From an uncultured Collinsella sp. (GTDB taxonomy: Bacteria > Actinomycetota > Coriobacteriia > Coriobacteriales > Coriobacteriaceae), in assembly GCA_934654775.1 (NCBI GenBank), contig CAKUGR010000015.1, positions 1-47,298 on the forward strand: DNA of 47,298 bases, read 5' to 3'. This document shows positions 25,279 to 34,636 of this stretch, in pieces. Position 1 is the first letter of the stretch; every line of letters starts with the position of its first letter. Under the pieces are notes generated by a model, which was not told the DNA's origin, made no database searches, and was given only the letters and a program-made list of their open reading frames with translations. A program made the position numbers and the translations under genes.

Positions 25279-25875
25279 ATGGCAATCGACAGGACTCCTG
25301 TTCTTAAGCGCTGCCGTCAGCTCGGGATCGATCCCGCTGAGCTCGGTTACAGCAGCAAGAAGGAATCTATCCGTCAGCCCAAGCGCCGTCGCAAGGAATC
25401 TGAGTACGGCATGCAGCTGCGCGAGAAGCAGAAGGTCAAGTTCATCTATGGCGTTCTGGAGAAGCAGTTCCACGGCTACTTCAACAAGGCCCGTAAGATG
25501 AACGGCGTCACCGGTGAGAACCTCATGATCATCCTTGAGTCTCGCCTCGACAACGTCGTCTTCCGTCTTGGCTTCGCCCGCACCCGCAAAGAGGCTCGTC
25601 AGTCCGTCCGTCACGGTCACTTCACCGTGAACGGCAAGCGCGTGGACATCCCGTCCTACCGCGTCAAGGCCGGCGACGTCGTCGCTGTCGGCGAGAAGTT
25701 CCGTGACCTCCTCCCCATCAAGGAGGCTCTGATTTCCTCCGAGCGTTTCGAGGTCCCTGGCTGGCTCGAGGTCGATATCGAGAAGCTGTCTGGTAACGTG
25801 CTCGCTCTGCCGACGCGTGAGCAGATCAGCGGTGATATCAACGAGCAGCTCATCGTCGAGCTCTACTCTAAGTAG
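25279..25875 (+). CDS. rpsD: 30S ribosomal protein S4
   Basis: A 198-aa protein with GAAAGGA upstream. It lacks the N-terminal zinc cysteines (short C-minus form) and carries an S4 RNA-binding domain (LDNVVFRLGFARTRKEARQ, HGHFTVNGKRVDIPSYRVK). It nucleates 30S assembly; in other bacteria it can repress its own operon. Confidence 0.98.
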   Translation: MAIDRTPVLKRCRQLGIDPAELGYSSKKESIRQPKRRRKESEYGMQLREKQKVKFIYGVLEKQFHGYFNKARKMNGVTGENLMIILESRLDNVVFRLGFARTRKEARQSVRHGHFTVNGKRVDIPSYRVKAGDVVAVGEKFRDLLPIKEALISSERFEVPGWLEVDIEKLSGNVLALPTREQISGDINEQLIVELYSK

Positions 25876-25907
25876 TCCATCCGGGCTGCTGAGGCTGGAG
25901 GTAATAC

Positions 25908-26849
25908 ATGTCAGAATTCATTAGGCCTCAGGTTCAGGTCGAAGAGATTAACGAGACGTCTGCTCGTGTCTCCGTTGAGCCGCTCGAGCGTGGCTACGGC
26001 GACACGCTGGGTAACTCCCTTCGTCGCGTTCTTCTGTCCTCGCTCGAGGGTGCCGCCGTCGAGGCTATTCAGATCGATGGCGCGCAGCACGAGTTCATGA
26101 CCATCCCTAACATGGTCGAGGATGTCACCGACATCGTCCTGAATGTCAAGGGTCTTGTCTTCAGGGCTCTCGGCACGACCGACGAGGCGACCGCCACCAT
26201 TTCGGTTGACGGCCCCTGCGAGGTCACCGGTGCGGACTTCTTTATTCCGTCCGAGTTTGAGCTGGTCAACCCCGAGCAGCACATCGCTACGCTCACCGAG
26301 GGTGGCCATCTCACCATGAGCATGCGCATCGGCTATGGCCGCGGCTATGTCTCTGGCGAGGCTAACAAGCGCGACAACGATCCCATCGGTGTGATCCACG
26401 TCGACTCGCTGTACTCGCCGGTTTCCCGTTGCGCCAAGCTCGTTGAGGCTTGCCGTGTCGGTCAGCACACCGACTACGACCGCCTTGTCCTCGAGATCGA
26501 GACCAACGGCTCCATCGCTCCGCGCGACGCCGTGGTCCAGGCTGCTAATATCATCAACCAGCATATGGCTGCCTTTATGAACCTTGCCGAGACCCCCGAG
26601 GTCGAGGAGGAGGCTTCGATCTTCGCTCCCGAGGTCACCAACGACAACGCCGAGCTGGACAAGCAGATCGAGGATCTGGACCTTTCCGTCCGTTCTTACA
26701 ACTGCCTTAAGCGCGCCAGCATTCACTCGGTCCGTCAGCTCGTTGAGTTCTCGGAGAACGATCTGCTTAACATCCGTAACTTCGGTGTTAAGTCGATCGA
26801 GGAAGTGAAGGACAAGCTTGAGTCCATGGGCCTGAGCCTGAAGGCTTAA
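25908..26849 (+). CDS. rpoA: RNA polymerase subunit alpha
   Basis: A 313-aa protein. The N-terminal dimer domain shows GYGDTLGNSLRRVLLSSLEGAA; the C-terminal DNA-binding domain shows LDLSVRSYNCLKRASIHSV and LLNIRNFGVKSIEEVKDKL. A 31-residue acidic linker joins them. Position between rpsD and rplQ is the normal one. Confidence 0.99.
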   Translation: MSEFIRPQVQVEEINETSARVSVEPLERGYGDTLGNSLRRVLLSSLEGAAVEAIQIDGAQHEFMTIPNMVEDVTDIVLNVKGLVFRALGTTDEATATISVDGPCEVTGADFFIPSEFELVNPEQHIATLTEGGHLTMSMRIGYGRGYVSGEANKRDNDPIGVIHVDSLYSPVSRCAKLVEACRVGQHTDYDRLVLEIETNGSIAPRDAVVQAANIINQHMAAFMNLAETPEVEEEASIFAPEVTNDNAELDKQIEDLDLSVRSYNCLKRASIHSVRQLVEFSENDLLNIRNFGVKSIEEVKDKLESMGLSLKA

Positions 26850-26879
26850 TGCTTCGCATATTTGAGGAGAAACTAGACC

Positions 26880-27347
26880 ATGCGTCACAACGTTAAGAAG
26901 GGCCTGAAGCTCGGCACCGATGCGAGCCACACCAAGGCCATGAAGAAGAGCCTGGCCAAGGCCCTCTTCGAGAACGACCGCATCAAGACCACCGAGACCC
27001 GCGCTAAGGCGCTGCGTTCGGTCGTCGATCCGATCATCACCTGGGCCAAGAAGGGCGACCTGCACTCTCGTCGTCTGGCCATCGCCAAGCTCGGCGATAA
27101 GCAGCTCGTTGCCGAGATTTTCGACAAGGCTGCCCAGGGTATGTGGCAGGACCGCAACGGCGGTTACACCCGCATCATGAAGCTCGGTAACCGTAAGGGC
27201 GACAATGCTCCTATCGTTATCATGGAGCTCGTCACCGAGCCTTGCACGCCTAAGGCCAAGAAGGCTGCTCCGGCCCCCAAGAAGGCCGCTGCTCCCAAGA
27301 AGGTCGAGGCCGTCGAGGAGGCTCCTGCTGAGGAGACCGCTGAGTAG
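26880..27347 (+). CDS. rplQ: 50S ribosomal protein L17 with K/A/P-rich tail
   Basis: A 155-aa protein. The core (about 120 residues) starts MRHNVKKGLKLGTDASHTK. It is followed by a low-complexity extension of alternating KKAAPAP-like units and an acidic end. Such tails occur in Actinobacteria. A strong terminator follows, closing the long ribosomal transcript. Confidence 0.97.
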   Translation: MRHNVKKGLKLGTDASHTKAMKKSLAKALFENDRIKTTETRAKALRSVVDPIITWAKKGDLHSRRLAIAKLGDKQLVAEIFDKAAQGMWQDRNGGYTRIMKLGNRKGDNAPIVIMELVTEPCTPKAKKAAPAPKKAAAPKKVEAVEEAPAEETAE

Positions 27348-27373
27348 ACAATCTGTCTGCATAGGCTATATTC

Positions 27374-27404
27374 GAGGGGTACGTTCGCGTACCCCTCTTT
27401 TTTT
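27374..27404 (+). terminator. Rho-independent terminator of the ribosomal operon
   Basis: GAGGGGTACG (27374-27383), loop TTCG, CGTACCCCTC (27388-27397), then TTTTTTTG. The best terminator in the window. It lies between rplQ and truA, so truA needs read-through or its own promoter. Confidence 0.95.
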
Positions 27405-27439
27405 GTCGCGATACCGTTGATTGTTTGTTGGGAGCGCCC

Positions 27440-28264
27440 ATGACCGCGCCGTCTGATTTCAATTCGATTCCTGAGCTTGATGCTACGCTCGTATTCCGTG
27501 TTGCCTATGATGGCTCGTCCTATAGCGGATTTGCCGAGCAGCCGGGTCAGACGACCGTTGCGGGCGAGTTGCGTTGCGCTATCGAGACGCTGCTACGCCG
27601 CCCGATCGATCTGACGTGTGCGGGGCGTACCGATGCCGGTGTGCATGCGGTGGCTCAGTACATTAGCGTACCCGTAACGGACGCTGAGCTGGCTCTGACG
27701 CGCCGTAGGTGGCTGAGGGCTATGGATGCGCTACTGCCTAAAGATATCGCCATAAACGAGGTCTACAAGGCCCGTAAGGGCTTTTCTGCGCGGTTTGACG
27801 CGCAGTCCCGCACGTATACGTACCGCATTGCCGACCGCGATGCGCGCCCCGTGCTCTCGCGCGGTGCGGTGTGGTGGCATCGCTACCCCTTGGACGTCGA
27901 GGCGATGTCTGCGGCCTGTCCCGCGCTGCTGGGCGAGCAGGACTTTAAGAGCTTTTGCAAGGTGGCGTCTGCCGTGGGTAAGCCCACACACCGCTGCGTG
28001 ATGCGTGCCGAGTTTGGCCACGAGGTCGCTTTTGGCGAGGATATCCTGACCTTCACTATCGAGGGCAACGCATTTTTACATTCGATGGTGCGCACTATTG
28101 TGGGCACGCTCGTGGAGATCGGCATGCATCGTCGCGATCCCCAGTGGATGCGCGAGGTCATTGATGCCTGCGACCGTACCGCTGCGGGTCCCACGGCGCC
28201 TGCCTGTGGCCTTACGTTTATGGGCGTGGATTACGGCCCCGACGAGCTTGTCGTACTCGACTAG
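27440..28264 (+). CDS. truA: tRNA pseudouridine(38-40) synthase
   Basis: A 274-aa protein; ATG at 27440 follows GGGAG. The catalytic aspartate is in AGRTDAGVHAVAQ. FRVAYDGSSYSGFAEQPGQ and GNAFLHSMVRTIVGTLVEIG are family blocks. It modifies the anticodon arm of many tRNAs. Placed directly after rplQ, as in many Actinobacteria and Firmicutes. Confidence 0.96.
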   Translation: MTAPSDFNSIPELDATLVFRVAYDGSSYSGFAEQPGQTTVAGELRCAIETLLRRPIDLTCAGRTDAGVHAVAQYISVPVTDAELALTRRRWLRAMDALLPKDIAINEVYKARKGFSARFDAQSRTYTYRIADRDARPVLSRGAVWWHRYPLDVEAMSAACPALLGEQDFKSFCKVASAVGKPTHRCVMRAEFGHEVAFGEDILTFTIEGNAFLHSMVRTIVGTLVEIGMHRRDPQWMREVIDACDRTAAGPTAPACGLTFMGVDYGPDELVVLD

Positions 28265-28425
28265 GGGAGTGCTCGGCGCGTCCGTACCTGGCACATACTA
28301 TGTGTGAGCCGCGCGTGTGCAACATCTGTTCTTGGCGTGCAACATGTTGGGCGGCTCGTTGCTTTTATAGCCCGGGTGTACCATGAACGACGGTTTGATT
28401 TGGCGCTGTCGAGAGGACGGAAAAC

Positions 28426-29466
28426 TTGGTTCGACGTGGTTCGCATCCGCGACTTTCTGTGATTCTCGTTGTCGAGGGTTCGCCCAGCTATGCGATGCGT
28501 GCGCTCGAGAGTGTCCAGAACCAAGACCTCTATGACCTGCAAATTGTCGTGGTTTGTCGCGACGTTGCGCCGGGCGTGCGCCATTCGCTCGAGGTTGCCG
28601 CCGGCAGAGATATTCACATCGATTTGATCGACGTCGAGGATTCGGCGCGCGGAGCATGTCTCAAGGCCGGTTTTGCTGCCTCGCGTGGATTGCAGATTGT
28701 TGCCATGAACGCCGACGAGTGGTTTGCCCCACAGTCCCTTTCCAAGATGGTCGATGTTGCGTGCGATGCTGCGGCAGACATGGTGATTCCCACGGCATCG
28801 CTCGACCGCTACGACGCTCATCGTGAGCGTCATTCGCGCGTACTGGATGCCACCTCTCTTACGATCGATGACCGTGCTTCTTTGGTTGCCGGTCTGTCTC
28901 AGATGGTTTCTGGCGGCCTGATTGCCCAGACTTCCGGTGTGATGTACACCCGCTCGCTGTTCGAGACGTGTTTGTCGCGCGACCGTGCGTTTCGCTCGAT
29001 TGGGTTTATGGCATGCGCCCTTTCGCAGGCGCAACGCATATCCGGGTGCGGTGGCGCTTGTTTCCATGTGGTGGCGCCACGGCTTACGGATGCTTTTGAC
29101 CCCACATTGTTTGCCAAGCTTACCGATGACGCCCGGGCGCTCGACGAGCTCACTGACTCGCTTGCAGAGGCGAGCGGTGACACGCAGCTAAAGGTGGCGA
29201 GCCATATGTTTTACTTCGCCGGACTGGTCGCCTGCATCGAGAATTTGTGCTTGAGCCCGCATGGGGTGTCATCAATTGAGCGTTCTGCCCGCATGCGTGA
29301 TATGCTCGAAGCACCTCGAACCCGTCAGATGGTTGCGGCACTCAAGGATAACCATCGCGGACTCGGCTTGTTGTTTGGTCCGATTGCCAGTGCCAAGCCT
29401 GCGCGTTGCGTGATGTATACGCACTTGGCCGCTTTTCTTAACCGGACGGGCGTCAAAACTGCTTAA
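28426..29466 (+). CDS. Glycosyltransferase family 2-like protein
   Basis: A 346-aa protein with TTG start after GAGAGGA. RLSVILVVEGSPSYAMRALESV is a GT2 opening and NADEW stands where the metal-binding DxD-like motif is expected. The rest is divergent, with no membrane helix. Whether it is an active transferase is uncertain, because the second half lacks the usual ED and QxxRW motifs. It is separate from truA by 161 bp and may share no operon. Substrate unknown. Confidence 0.65.
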   Translation: MVRRGSHPRLSVILVVEGSPSYAMRALESVQNQDLYDLQIVVVCRDVAPGVRHSLEVAAGRDIHIDLIDVEDSARGACLKAGFAASRGLQIVAMNADEWFAPQSLSKMVDVACDAAADMVIPTASLDRYDAHRERHSRVLDATSLTIDDRASLVAGLSQMVSGGLIAQTSGVMYTRSLFETCLSRDRAFRSIGFMACALSQAQRISGCGGACFHVVAPRLTDAFDPTLFAKLTDDARALDELTDSLAEASGDTQLKVASHMFYFAGLVACIENLCLSPHGVSSIERSARMRDMLEAPRTRQMVAALKDNHRGLGLLFGPIASAKPARCVMYTHLAAFLNRTGVKTA

Positions 29467-29597
29467 GACGGCTATGTTCGAAACAAACTTGCATGGAATT
29501 GTTTCGAAATGCGTTCTTATTCACAAATACCATCAAATAGCGCTAAACTATTCAATTACTGATTGATTGTCTCGCCATCTATGGAGTGAGGTTTTGT

Positions 29598-30035
29598 ATG
29601 GCTAAAAAACGCAATGGGCGCCAGGATGCCATCAGAGATATCGTGCGCAACAAGGATGTTCGCACGCAGCGCGTGCTGGTGGACGAGCTTCGCGCTATGG
29701 GTTTCGATTGCACACAGGCAACCGTTTCGCGCGACATTGCCGATATGGGCCTGCGCAAGCTTCCCGAGGGTATCTATGTCCTGGCCGAGGACTTGCATCT
29801 GCAGCGTATGGTCTCCGAACTGGTAACGGGCGTTCTGCGCACCGACAACTTGGTTATGATCAAGGCTCAGCCCGGTACCGCTTCGGGCATTGCCGCTGCG
29901 GTCGATGCCGCCGAGCTGCCCGACGTGCTCGGCTCGCTCGCCGGTAACGACACCATCTTGGTTATCGCCCAGACCGCCGAGGACGGCGAGCGCCTGGAGG
30001 CCCTCATCAACAAGCTGAGCAACTCTCGTAAGTAG
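29598..30035 (+). CDS. argR: Arginine repressor
   Basis: A 145-aa protein; ATG at 29598 after GTGAGG. The winged HTH (QRVLVDELRAMGFDCTQATVSRDIADMGL) is at the N-terminus and the hexamer/arginine-binding domain with GTASGIAAAVDAAELPDVLGSLAGNDT at the end. It controls arginine synthesis or breakdown genes. The AT-rich 131 bp upstream has half-sites like TATTCA near 29517 and 29550, possible ARG boxes for autoregulation, not proven. Confidence 0.95.
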   Translation: MAKKRNGRQDAIRDIVRNKDVRTQRVLVDELRAMGFDCTQATVSRDIADMGLRKLPEGIYVLAEDLHLQRMVSELVTGVLRTDNLVMIKAQPGTASGIAAAVDAAELPDVLGSLAGNDTILVIAQTAEDGERLEALINKLSNSRK

Positions 30036-30088
30036 GAGAGGCGGCGCGTGAGGACAGCGCCGTACGAGCGCATATAGCGACTTTTATG

Positions 30089-30118
30089 GGGCGTCGACGA
30101 TGATCGGCGCCCTTTTTT
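30089..30118 (+). terminator. Terminator of argR
   Basis: GGGCGTCGA (30089-30097), loop CGATGA, TCGGCGCCC (30104-30112) with one G-T pair, then TTTTTT. Confidence 0.9.
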
Positions 30119-30159
30119 ATTGTCGCATCGTGTTGGGGCGCATGCGAGGTTTCTCGTGA

Positions 30160-30201
30160 CAAAAAGGCGCCCGAGCAGCATTTGATCTGCTCGGGCGCCT
30201 T
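30160..30201 (-). terminator. Terminator of the penicillin-binding protein gene
   Basis: A perfect 15-bp stem (30164-30178 and 30187-30201) with an 8-nt loop. On the minus strand it is followed by TTTTTGTC, so it ends the PBP transcript; on the plus strand the T-run is short. Together with the argR terminator it separates two convergent genes. Confidence 0.85.
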
Positions 30202-30222
30202 TGATTGGCTATTGCTGGGTGC

Positions 30223-32403
30223 CTACTGACCCGTAGAGGGATCGGGCGTGGGCGTAGGCGTTGGAGTGGGGGAACCGCCCTCGCCGCCGCCTTCGCCACC
30301 GCTACCGTCGCCGCCCGTCGAGCCGCCGGTCGTGCCGGTGCCACCGGTGGTTTCGCCGCCCGTGGTCTCGGTGGTCGTGGTGGTCGTCGTGGTCGTGGTG
30401 GTCTCTTCCTCGTCCTTTTCGTTCTCGTCCTTGGACTCTTCCTTCTTGGCGTTGTTGGTGCCGTAGAACTTCCAGACGTTGTTGTTCTTATACGTGGGGG
30501 CAGTGCCCGTCGGGAACTCTTCACGGTCGGTGCCGGCAAGGACGGTGTTCATGAACTTCTTAAAGACGGGCAGGTTGGTGCTGTCGCCCAGCAGATCCGT
30601 GCCGTACTTTTGGATGGGAATCTCACCTGCGGAGTAGCCGGTCCACAGGGCGCATGCCAGCTGCGGGGTATAGCCGCAGAACCACAGGTTGGTGGTGTTG
30701 TCGGTGGTACCCGTCTTGCCGGCATAGGGCTGGTTCACGCTCAGAGCGCCGGCGGCACCCGTGCCGCTGCCCTGCATGACGCCGGTCAGGACGTCGGTCA
30801 CTGCCGCGGCCTCGCCGGTGGAGAGCACCTGCGAGGGGTTATCGGTGTGCTGGTACAGTACCGAGCCAGTTCGCGAATCAATCTCGGTGATGGCAATCGG
30901 CTGGCGATAGTAACCGCCGTTGGCAAACGTGGCATAGGCCGCGGCCATCTCGAGCGGCGAGATGGAGCCGGTACCGAGCGTCATGACGGGAACGTCCTCG
31001 ATATTGTCCTTAGAAGGATCGATGCCGAGCTTTTTGACGAGCGACATGATCTTGTTATTGCCGATAGCCTCTGCAACCTGGATATAGCCGGTGTTGGAGG
31101 AGTATGCCGTCGCCTGCTTGAGCGTGATGGTGCCGTAGCTTTGATTGGCGTAGTTTTGCACCTCGGTCGTGGTGCCCTTGGCCTTGAGCGGCGAGTTGCA
31201 GTTGAGGGTGACGTTGGGGTTCATGCCGTTTTGGATGGCAGTGGCCAGCGTAAAGGCCTTAAACGTGGAGCCCACGGGACGCTTGGCCGTGGCGTGGTTC
31301 ACGTGGTTCTCGTCGGCGTTATAGTCGTAGCCGCCCACCATGCACTTGATGTAGCCGGTCTTGGGGTCGACGACGACCATGCCCATGTCCAGGCCATCGA
31401 GCGAAAGCGTGTCGAGCTGGGCGCGCACGGCCTCCTCGGCAGTCTGCTGCATCGTGGGGTCGATGGTGGTCTTGACGGTTAGGCCGCCCTTAAACAGCAC
31501 GTCGGTGGAGAACTCCTGCTCCAGCAGCTGCTTAACATAGGCGACAAAGTAGGGCTGCGAATACACGTCGACGCCGCTGCCCGAAATCTCGGTTACGTTG
31601 AGGGTGATGGGCTCTGCCTGAGCGGCATCGTGCTCCTCCTGCGTGATGTGGCCCAGGCGCAGCATGTTGTCGAGGACCTTGTTGCGGCGGGAGAGCGCCA
31701 GGTCGGGGTTGACCGTGGGGTCGTACTGCGACGGCGAGTTGGGAAGGCCGATGAGCAGCGCGGCCTCGCTCAGGGTGAGGTCGGCGGCGCTCTTGGACAG
31801 GTAGGTCTCGGCGGCGGCCTCGATGCCGTAGGCGCCGTGGCCGTAATAGATGGTGTTGAGGTACATCATGAGGATCTCGTCCTTGGAGTACATCTCCTCC
31901 ATCTTGATGGCGATATAGGCCTCGCGCACCTTACGCTCGATGGTCGAATCGAACTGCTCCTCCTGCAGGATGGTGTTGCGTACCAGCTGCTGGGTGATGG
32001 TCGATGCGCCCTCGTGGCCACCGGAGACGGTTGCCACGGCAGCACGCGCGATACCCCACAGGTCGATGCCGCCGTGCTCGTAGAAGCGTTCGTCCTCGAC
32101 GTCGACGGTGCCCTGCAGCACGTACGGGGAAACCTGGTCCTTGGTGACGGACTTGCGGTTTTGCGTGTAGAAGCTCGCGATCTTGTTGCCGTTGCAATCG
32201 ACGATCTCGGTGGGTTCACTCACCAGATAGGCGTTGGCGTCGGTATAGTCGGGCAGATCGGACAGCCAACGGTTGACGTTGCCGATCATGCCGATGCCAA
32301 ACGCTACGCCCGCGATGAGCAAAAAGCCCAAGAACGAGAGCAGGATCATGGGCAGGGCATGCGTCTTGGAACGACTGCGTCCCTGTCGTTGGCGAGGACC
32401 CAT
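30223..32403 (-). CDS. Class A penicillin-binding protein (transglycosylase/transpeptidase)
   Basis: A 726-aa protein; ATG at 32403 lies 7 nt after GGAGG on the minus strand. A basic N-terminus and a membrane anchor (about 18-41) come first. The GT51 transglycosylase domain shows VEDERFYEHGGID and GASTITQQLVRN. The transpeptidase domain shows PVGSTFK (SxxK), SSNTGY (SxN) and AGKTGTTDN (KTG). The protein ends in a low-complexity extracellular tail rich in Thr, Gly and then repeated PT units. It polymerises and cross-links peptidoglycan at the outer face of the membrane and is a beta-lactam target. The tail may lie in or cross the wall. Confidence 0.95.
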   Translation of the reverse strand: MGPRQRQGRSRSKTHALPMILLSFLGFLLIAGVAFGIGMIGNVNRWLSDLPDYTDANAYLVSEPTEIVDCNGNKIASFYTQNRKSVTKDQVSPYVLQGTVDVEDERFYEHGGIDLWGIARAAVATVSGGHEGASTITQQLVRNTILQEEQFDSTIERKVREAYIAIKMEEMYSKDEILMMYLNTIYYGHGAYGIEAAAETYLSKSAADLTLSEAALLIGLPNSPSQYDPTVNPDLALSRRNKVLDNMLRLGHITQEEHDAAQAEPITLNVTEISGSGVDVYSQPYFVAYVKQLLEQEFSTDVLFKGGLTVKTTIDPTMQQTAEEAVRAQLDTLSLDGLDMGMVVVDPKTGYIKCMVGGYDYNADENHVNHATAKRPVGSTFKAFTLATAIQNGMNPNVTLNCNSPLKAKGTTTEVQNYANQSYGTITLKQATAYSSNTGYIQVAEAIGNNKIMSLVKKLGIDPSKDNIEDVPVMTLGTGSISPLEMAAAYATFANGGYYRQPIAITEIDSRTGSVLYQHTDNPSQVLSTGEAAAVTDVLTGVMQGSGTGAAGALSVNQPYAGKTGTTDNTTNLWFCGYTPQLACALWTGYSAGEIPIQKYGTDLLGDSTNLPVFKKFMNTVLAGTDREEFPTGTAPTYKNNNVWKFYGTNNAKKEESKDENEKDEEETTTTTTTTTTTETTGGETTGGTGTTGGSTGGDGSGGEGGGEGGSPTPTPTPTPDPSTGQ

Positions 32404-32486
32404 ATATTGACCTCCAGGTATGTCGTGCCGGGCGGCGGGTGCGCCGCTGGGGCAGGATGGACATAAGTTATTACACGATAAACCAA

Positions 32487-32507
32487 ACGAGGCGCGCGAG
32501 GCCTCGT
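32487..32507. promoter_or_regulatory. Hairpin in the divergent region between PBP and U32 genes
   Basis: ACGAGGC-7 nt-GCCTCGT, perfect 7-bp arms, midway in the 165-bp region shared by the divergent genes. It may be an operator or a leader structure; no clear -35/-10 pair could be assigned. Confidence 0.35.
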
Positions 32508-32568
32508 GTATGCTGGATGACGGCATTTTTCAGAGTGAATGCATACCTTGTTGGTAAGGAGTTTGCCG

Positions 32569-34539
32569 ATGGCGATTCGGACGATGGGGCCGAGTGGACA
32601 ATGCGATAACGAGCCGGGGGCTGCCGAGGTGGCGCTGCCCGAGCTGCTGGCGCCTGCCGGCGGACTCGATCAGATGCTCGCGGCGATTGCAGCGGGCGCC
32701 GATGCCATCTATGCGGGCCTGGGCGGGTTTAACGCCCGCGTGAGCGCACACGGCTTTACCGACGACGAGTTTTTGCGCGGCTGTGCCGTGGCGCATGCAC
32801 ATGGTGTGCGCGTATATGTGACGCTCAACGTGTTCGTGTTCGATGACGAGTTGGCCGACGCGGTGGCGCTGGGGGCGCACGCGCACGAGTTGGGTGCCGA
32901 TGCCTTGATCGTGGCGGATGCCGGTCTGGCCTGCGCGTTGCGCGCGGCGATTCCCGGGGTCGAGATTCACCTGTCCACGCAGGTGGGCGTACATAGCGAA
33001 GGCGCCGTGCGCCTGGCTGCCGACGAGCTGGGCGTCGAGCGCGTGACGACCGCCCGCGAGCTGACGGTCGACGAGATTGCCTCGCTGTGCGCTACCGGTG
33101 TGCCTATCGAGGTGTTCTGCCACGGCGCGATTTGCATTGGCTATTCGGGCGCCTGTGAGTTTTCGGCCCTGCGGCGCGCTCGCTCGGCGATGCGCGGCGA
33201 CTGCACCCAGCCGTGCCGCTTGGCGTACGACCTGGTGGACGAGGCGGGGGAGAGTGTCGTTGCCGTTGAGGGCGACCGTCTGCTGTGCCCGCGCGACTAC
33301 TTGGGCATTGCGCACCTGCCCGAGCTTGTTGGGGCCGGGGTGGCGTCGCTCAAGATCGAGGGGCGCATGAAAAACCCCGACTACGTGTTCAACGTGGTGC
33401 GGGTGTGGCGTCGTGCACTCGATATGCTACGTGATGGCGCGTGGGATCCCGCTGCCGTGTCGGCGCTCGAGCGCGAGCTGGGCAGGTCATTCAACCGCGG
33501 GTTTACGGACGCGTATCTGCGGGGGAGATCGGGTGCCGAGCTCATGAGCTTTGAGCGCGCGATTAACCAGGGCGTGCGCGTGGGCCACTTGGTGACGGTG
33601 GGTCACGAAGAGGTGACCGTCGAGCTCGATGCCGCCGTGGCCGCGGGCGACATGCTCGAGATCCGGTTCTATCCGGGTGCCGACGCGCGCCCCGATGTGC
33701 CTAAGCGCTGGCCCCAGGTGCCTTGTCCGGTGAATGCGGCGGCGGGGGAGCGCGTCGTCGTGCACTGCAAACGTAAGGTGGATGCGGGATGCGAGGTGTA
33801 TCTGATTCGCAGCGCCGGCGTGCTGGAACAGACGGCGACGGTGCTGAAGCACATGCGTGCCGAGGCGGACGCGGCCGCGCCCGTTGCGCGCGCCGTTGAG
33901 GTGCTGCCCTTTGAGGGCGCCCTGACTGTTGGCGACGTGCCCGAGGCGGCGTTGAAGGAGCCGACGGAAAAGGGGGCTTTCGCTCGCATGGTCTTTGCCT
34001 GGCAGCTGATGGATACCGACCCGTGTGGCGAGCTCGATCTGTCCGATGCGACCGTGCTGCTCGACGAGGTCTGTCGCGCGGGCGACGTCGAGCGGACTCG
34101 GTCGCTGATGCGGCGTGGCGGGCGTGTGGTCTGCCGCAATCTAGGGCAGGTGGCGATGGCCCGCGAGCTGGGCGTGGCGTTTGATGTGGCGGCGCCGGTG
34201 TTTTGCGCGAATCGGGCCACGCTTAACTGGCTGCGCAGGCTTGGTGCGGGGCGCGTGTATTTGCCTGCCGAGCTTGTCACCGACGACGAGGAGCGTGTTG
34301 CCGAGCTTGCCGCTTGCCCCGGTGTCTTGGGGCCTGTCGACGCCGACCGTCCCGAGCTTATGGTATGCGAGCACTGTTTGCTGACTGCCGAGGGCGCCTG
34401 CGCCACGGATGCGACGGGGCAGGTCCGTTGCCGTGACTGCTCGCGCCGTCAGCAGGCGCGCTTTTTGGTCGAACGTGACGGCACGCGTTTGCCGGTCGTT
34501 ATCGACGCGTGCGGCAGGACGAGGATTTTCCTGTCGTAG
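32569..34539 (+). CDS. U32 family peptidase-like protein (RlhA/YhbU/TrhP-type)
   Basis: A 656-aa protein; ATG at 32569 follows AAGGAG, ten codons inside a longer open frame. PELLAPAGGLDQMLAAIAAGADAIYAG is the U32 opening. FCHGAICIGYSGACEFS and GDCTQPCRLAYD hold the conserved cysteines. The C-terminal part ends with two more cysteine pairs (CEHCLL, CRDCSRR). Despite the name, characterised bacterial U32 proteins hydroxylate or modify RNA (23S rRNA C2501, tRNA uridine 34), with an iron-sulfur cluster. That role is likely here, but the target is not shown. Confidence 0.85.
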   Translation: MAIRTMGPSGQCDNEPGAAEVALPELLAPAGGLDQMLAAIAAGADAIYAGLGGFNARVSAHGFTDDEFLRGCAVAHAHGVRVYVTLNVFVFDDELADAVALGAHAHELGADALIVADAGLACALRAAIPGVEIHLSTQVGVHSEGAVRLAADELGVERVTTARELTVDEIASLCATGVPIEVFCHGAICIGYSGACEFSALRRARSAMRGDCTQPCRLAYDLVDEAGESVVAVEGDRLLCPRDYLGIAHLPELVGAGVASLKIEGRMKNPDYVFNVVRVWRRALDMLRDGAWDPAAVSALERELGRSFNRGFTDAYLRGRSGAELMSFERAINQGVRVGHLVTVGHEEVTVELDAAVAAGDMLEIRFYPGADARPDVPKRWPQVPCPVNAAAGERVVVHCKRKVDAGCEVYLIRSAGVLEQTATVLKHMRAEADAAAPVARAVEVLPFEGALTVGDVPEAALKEPTEKGAFARMVFAWQLMDTDPCGELDLSDATVLLDEVCRAGDVERTRSLMRRGGRVVCRNLGQVAMARELGVAFDVAAPVFCANRATLNWLRRLGAGRVYLPAELVTDDEERVAELAACPGVLGPVDADRPELMVCEHCLLTAEGACATDATGQVRCRDCSRRQQARFLVERDGTRLPVVIDACGRTRIFLS

Positions 34540-34636
34540 GTGTTCGGCCGCGCCGTTTTGGTTATTATTAGTGGGTTTATGAACTTCGAGCACCGCCGTA
34601 TCCGGTGAGGGTGCTATAGCAAAAGGAGGATACCCA

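Noticed and set aside
34540..34636. T-box leader before tyrS
   Set aside because: The leader is under 100 nt and has no specifier stem or T-box sequence.
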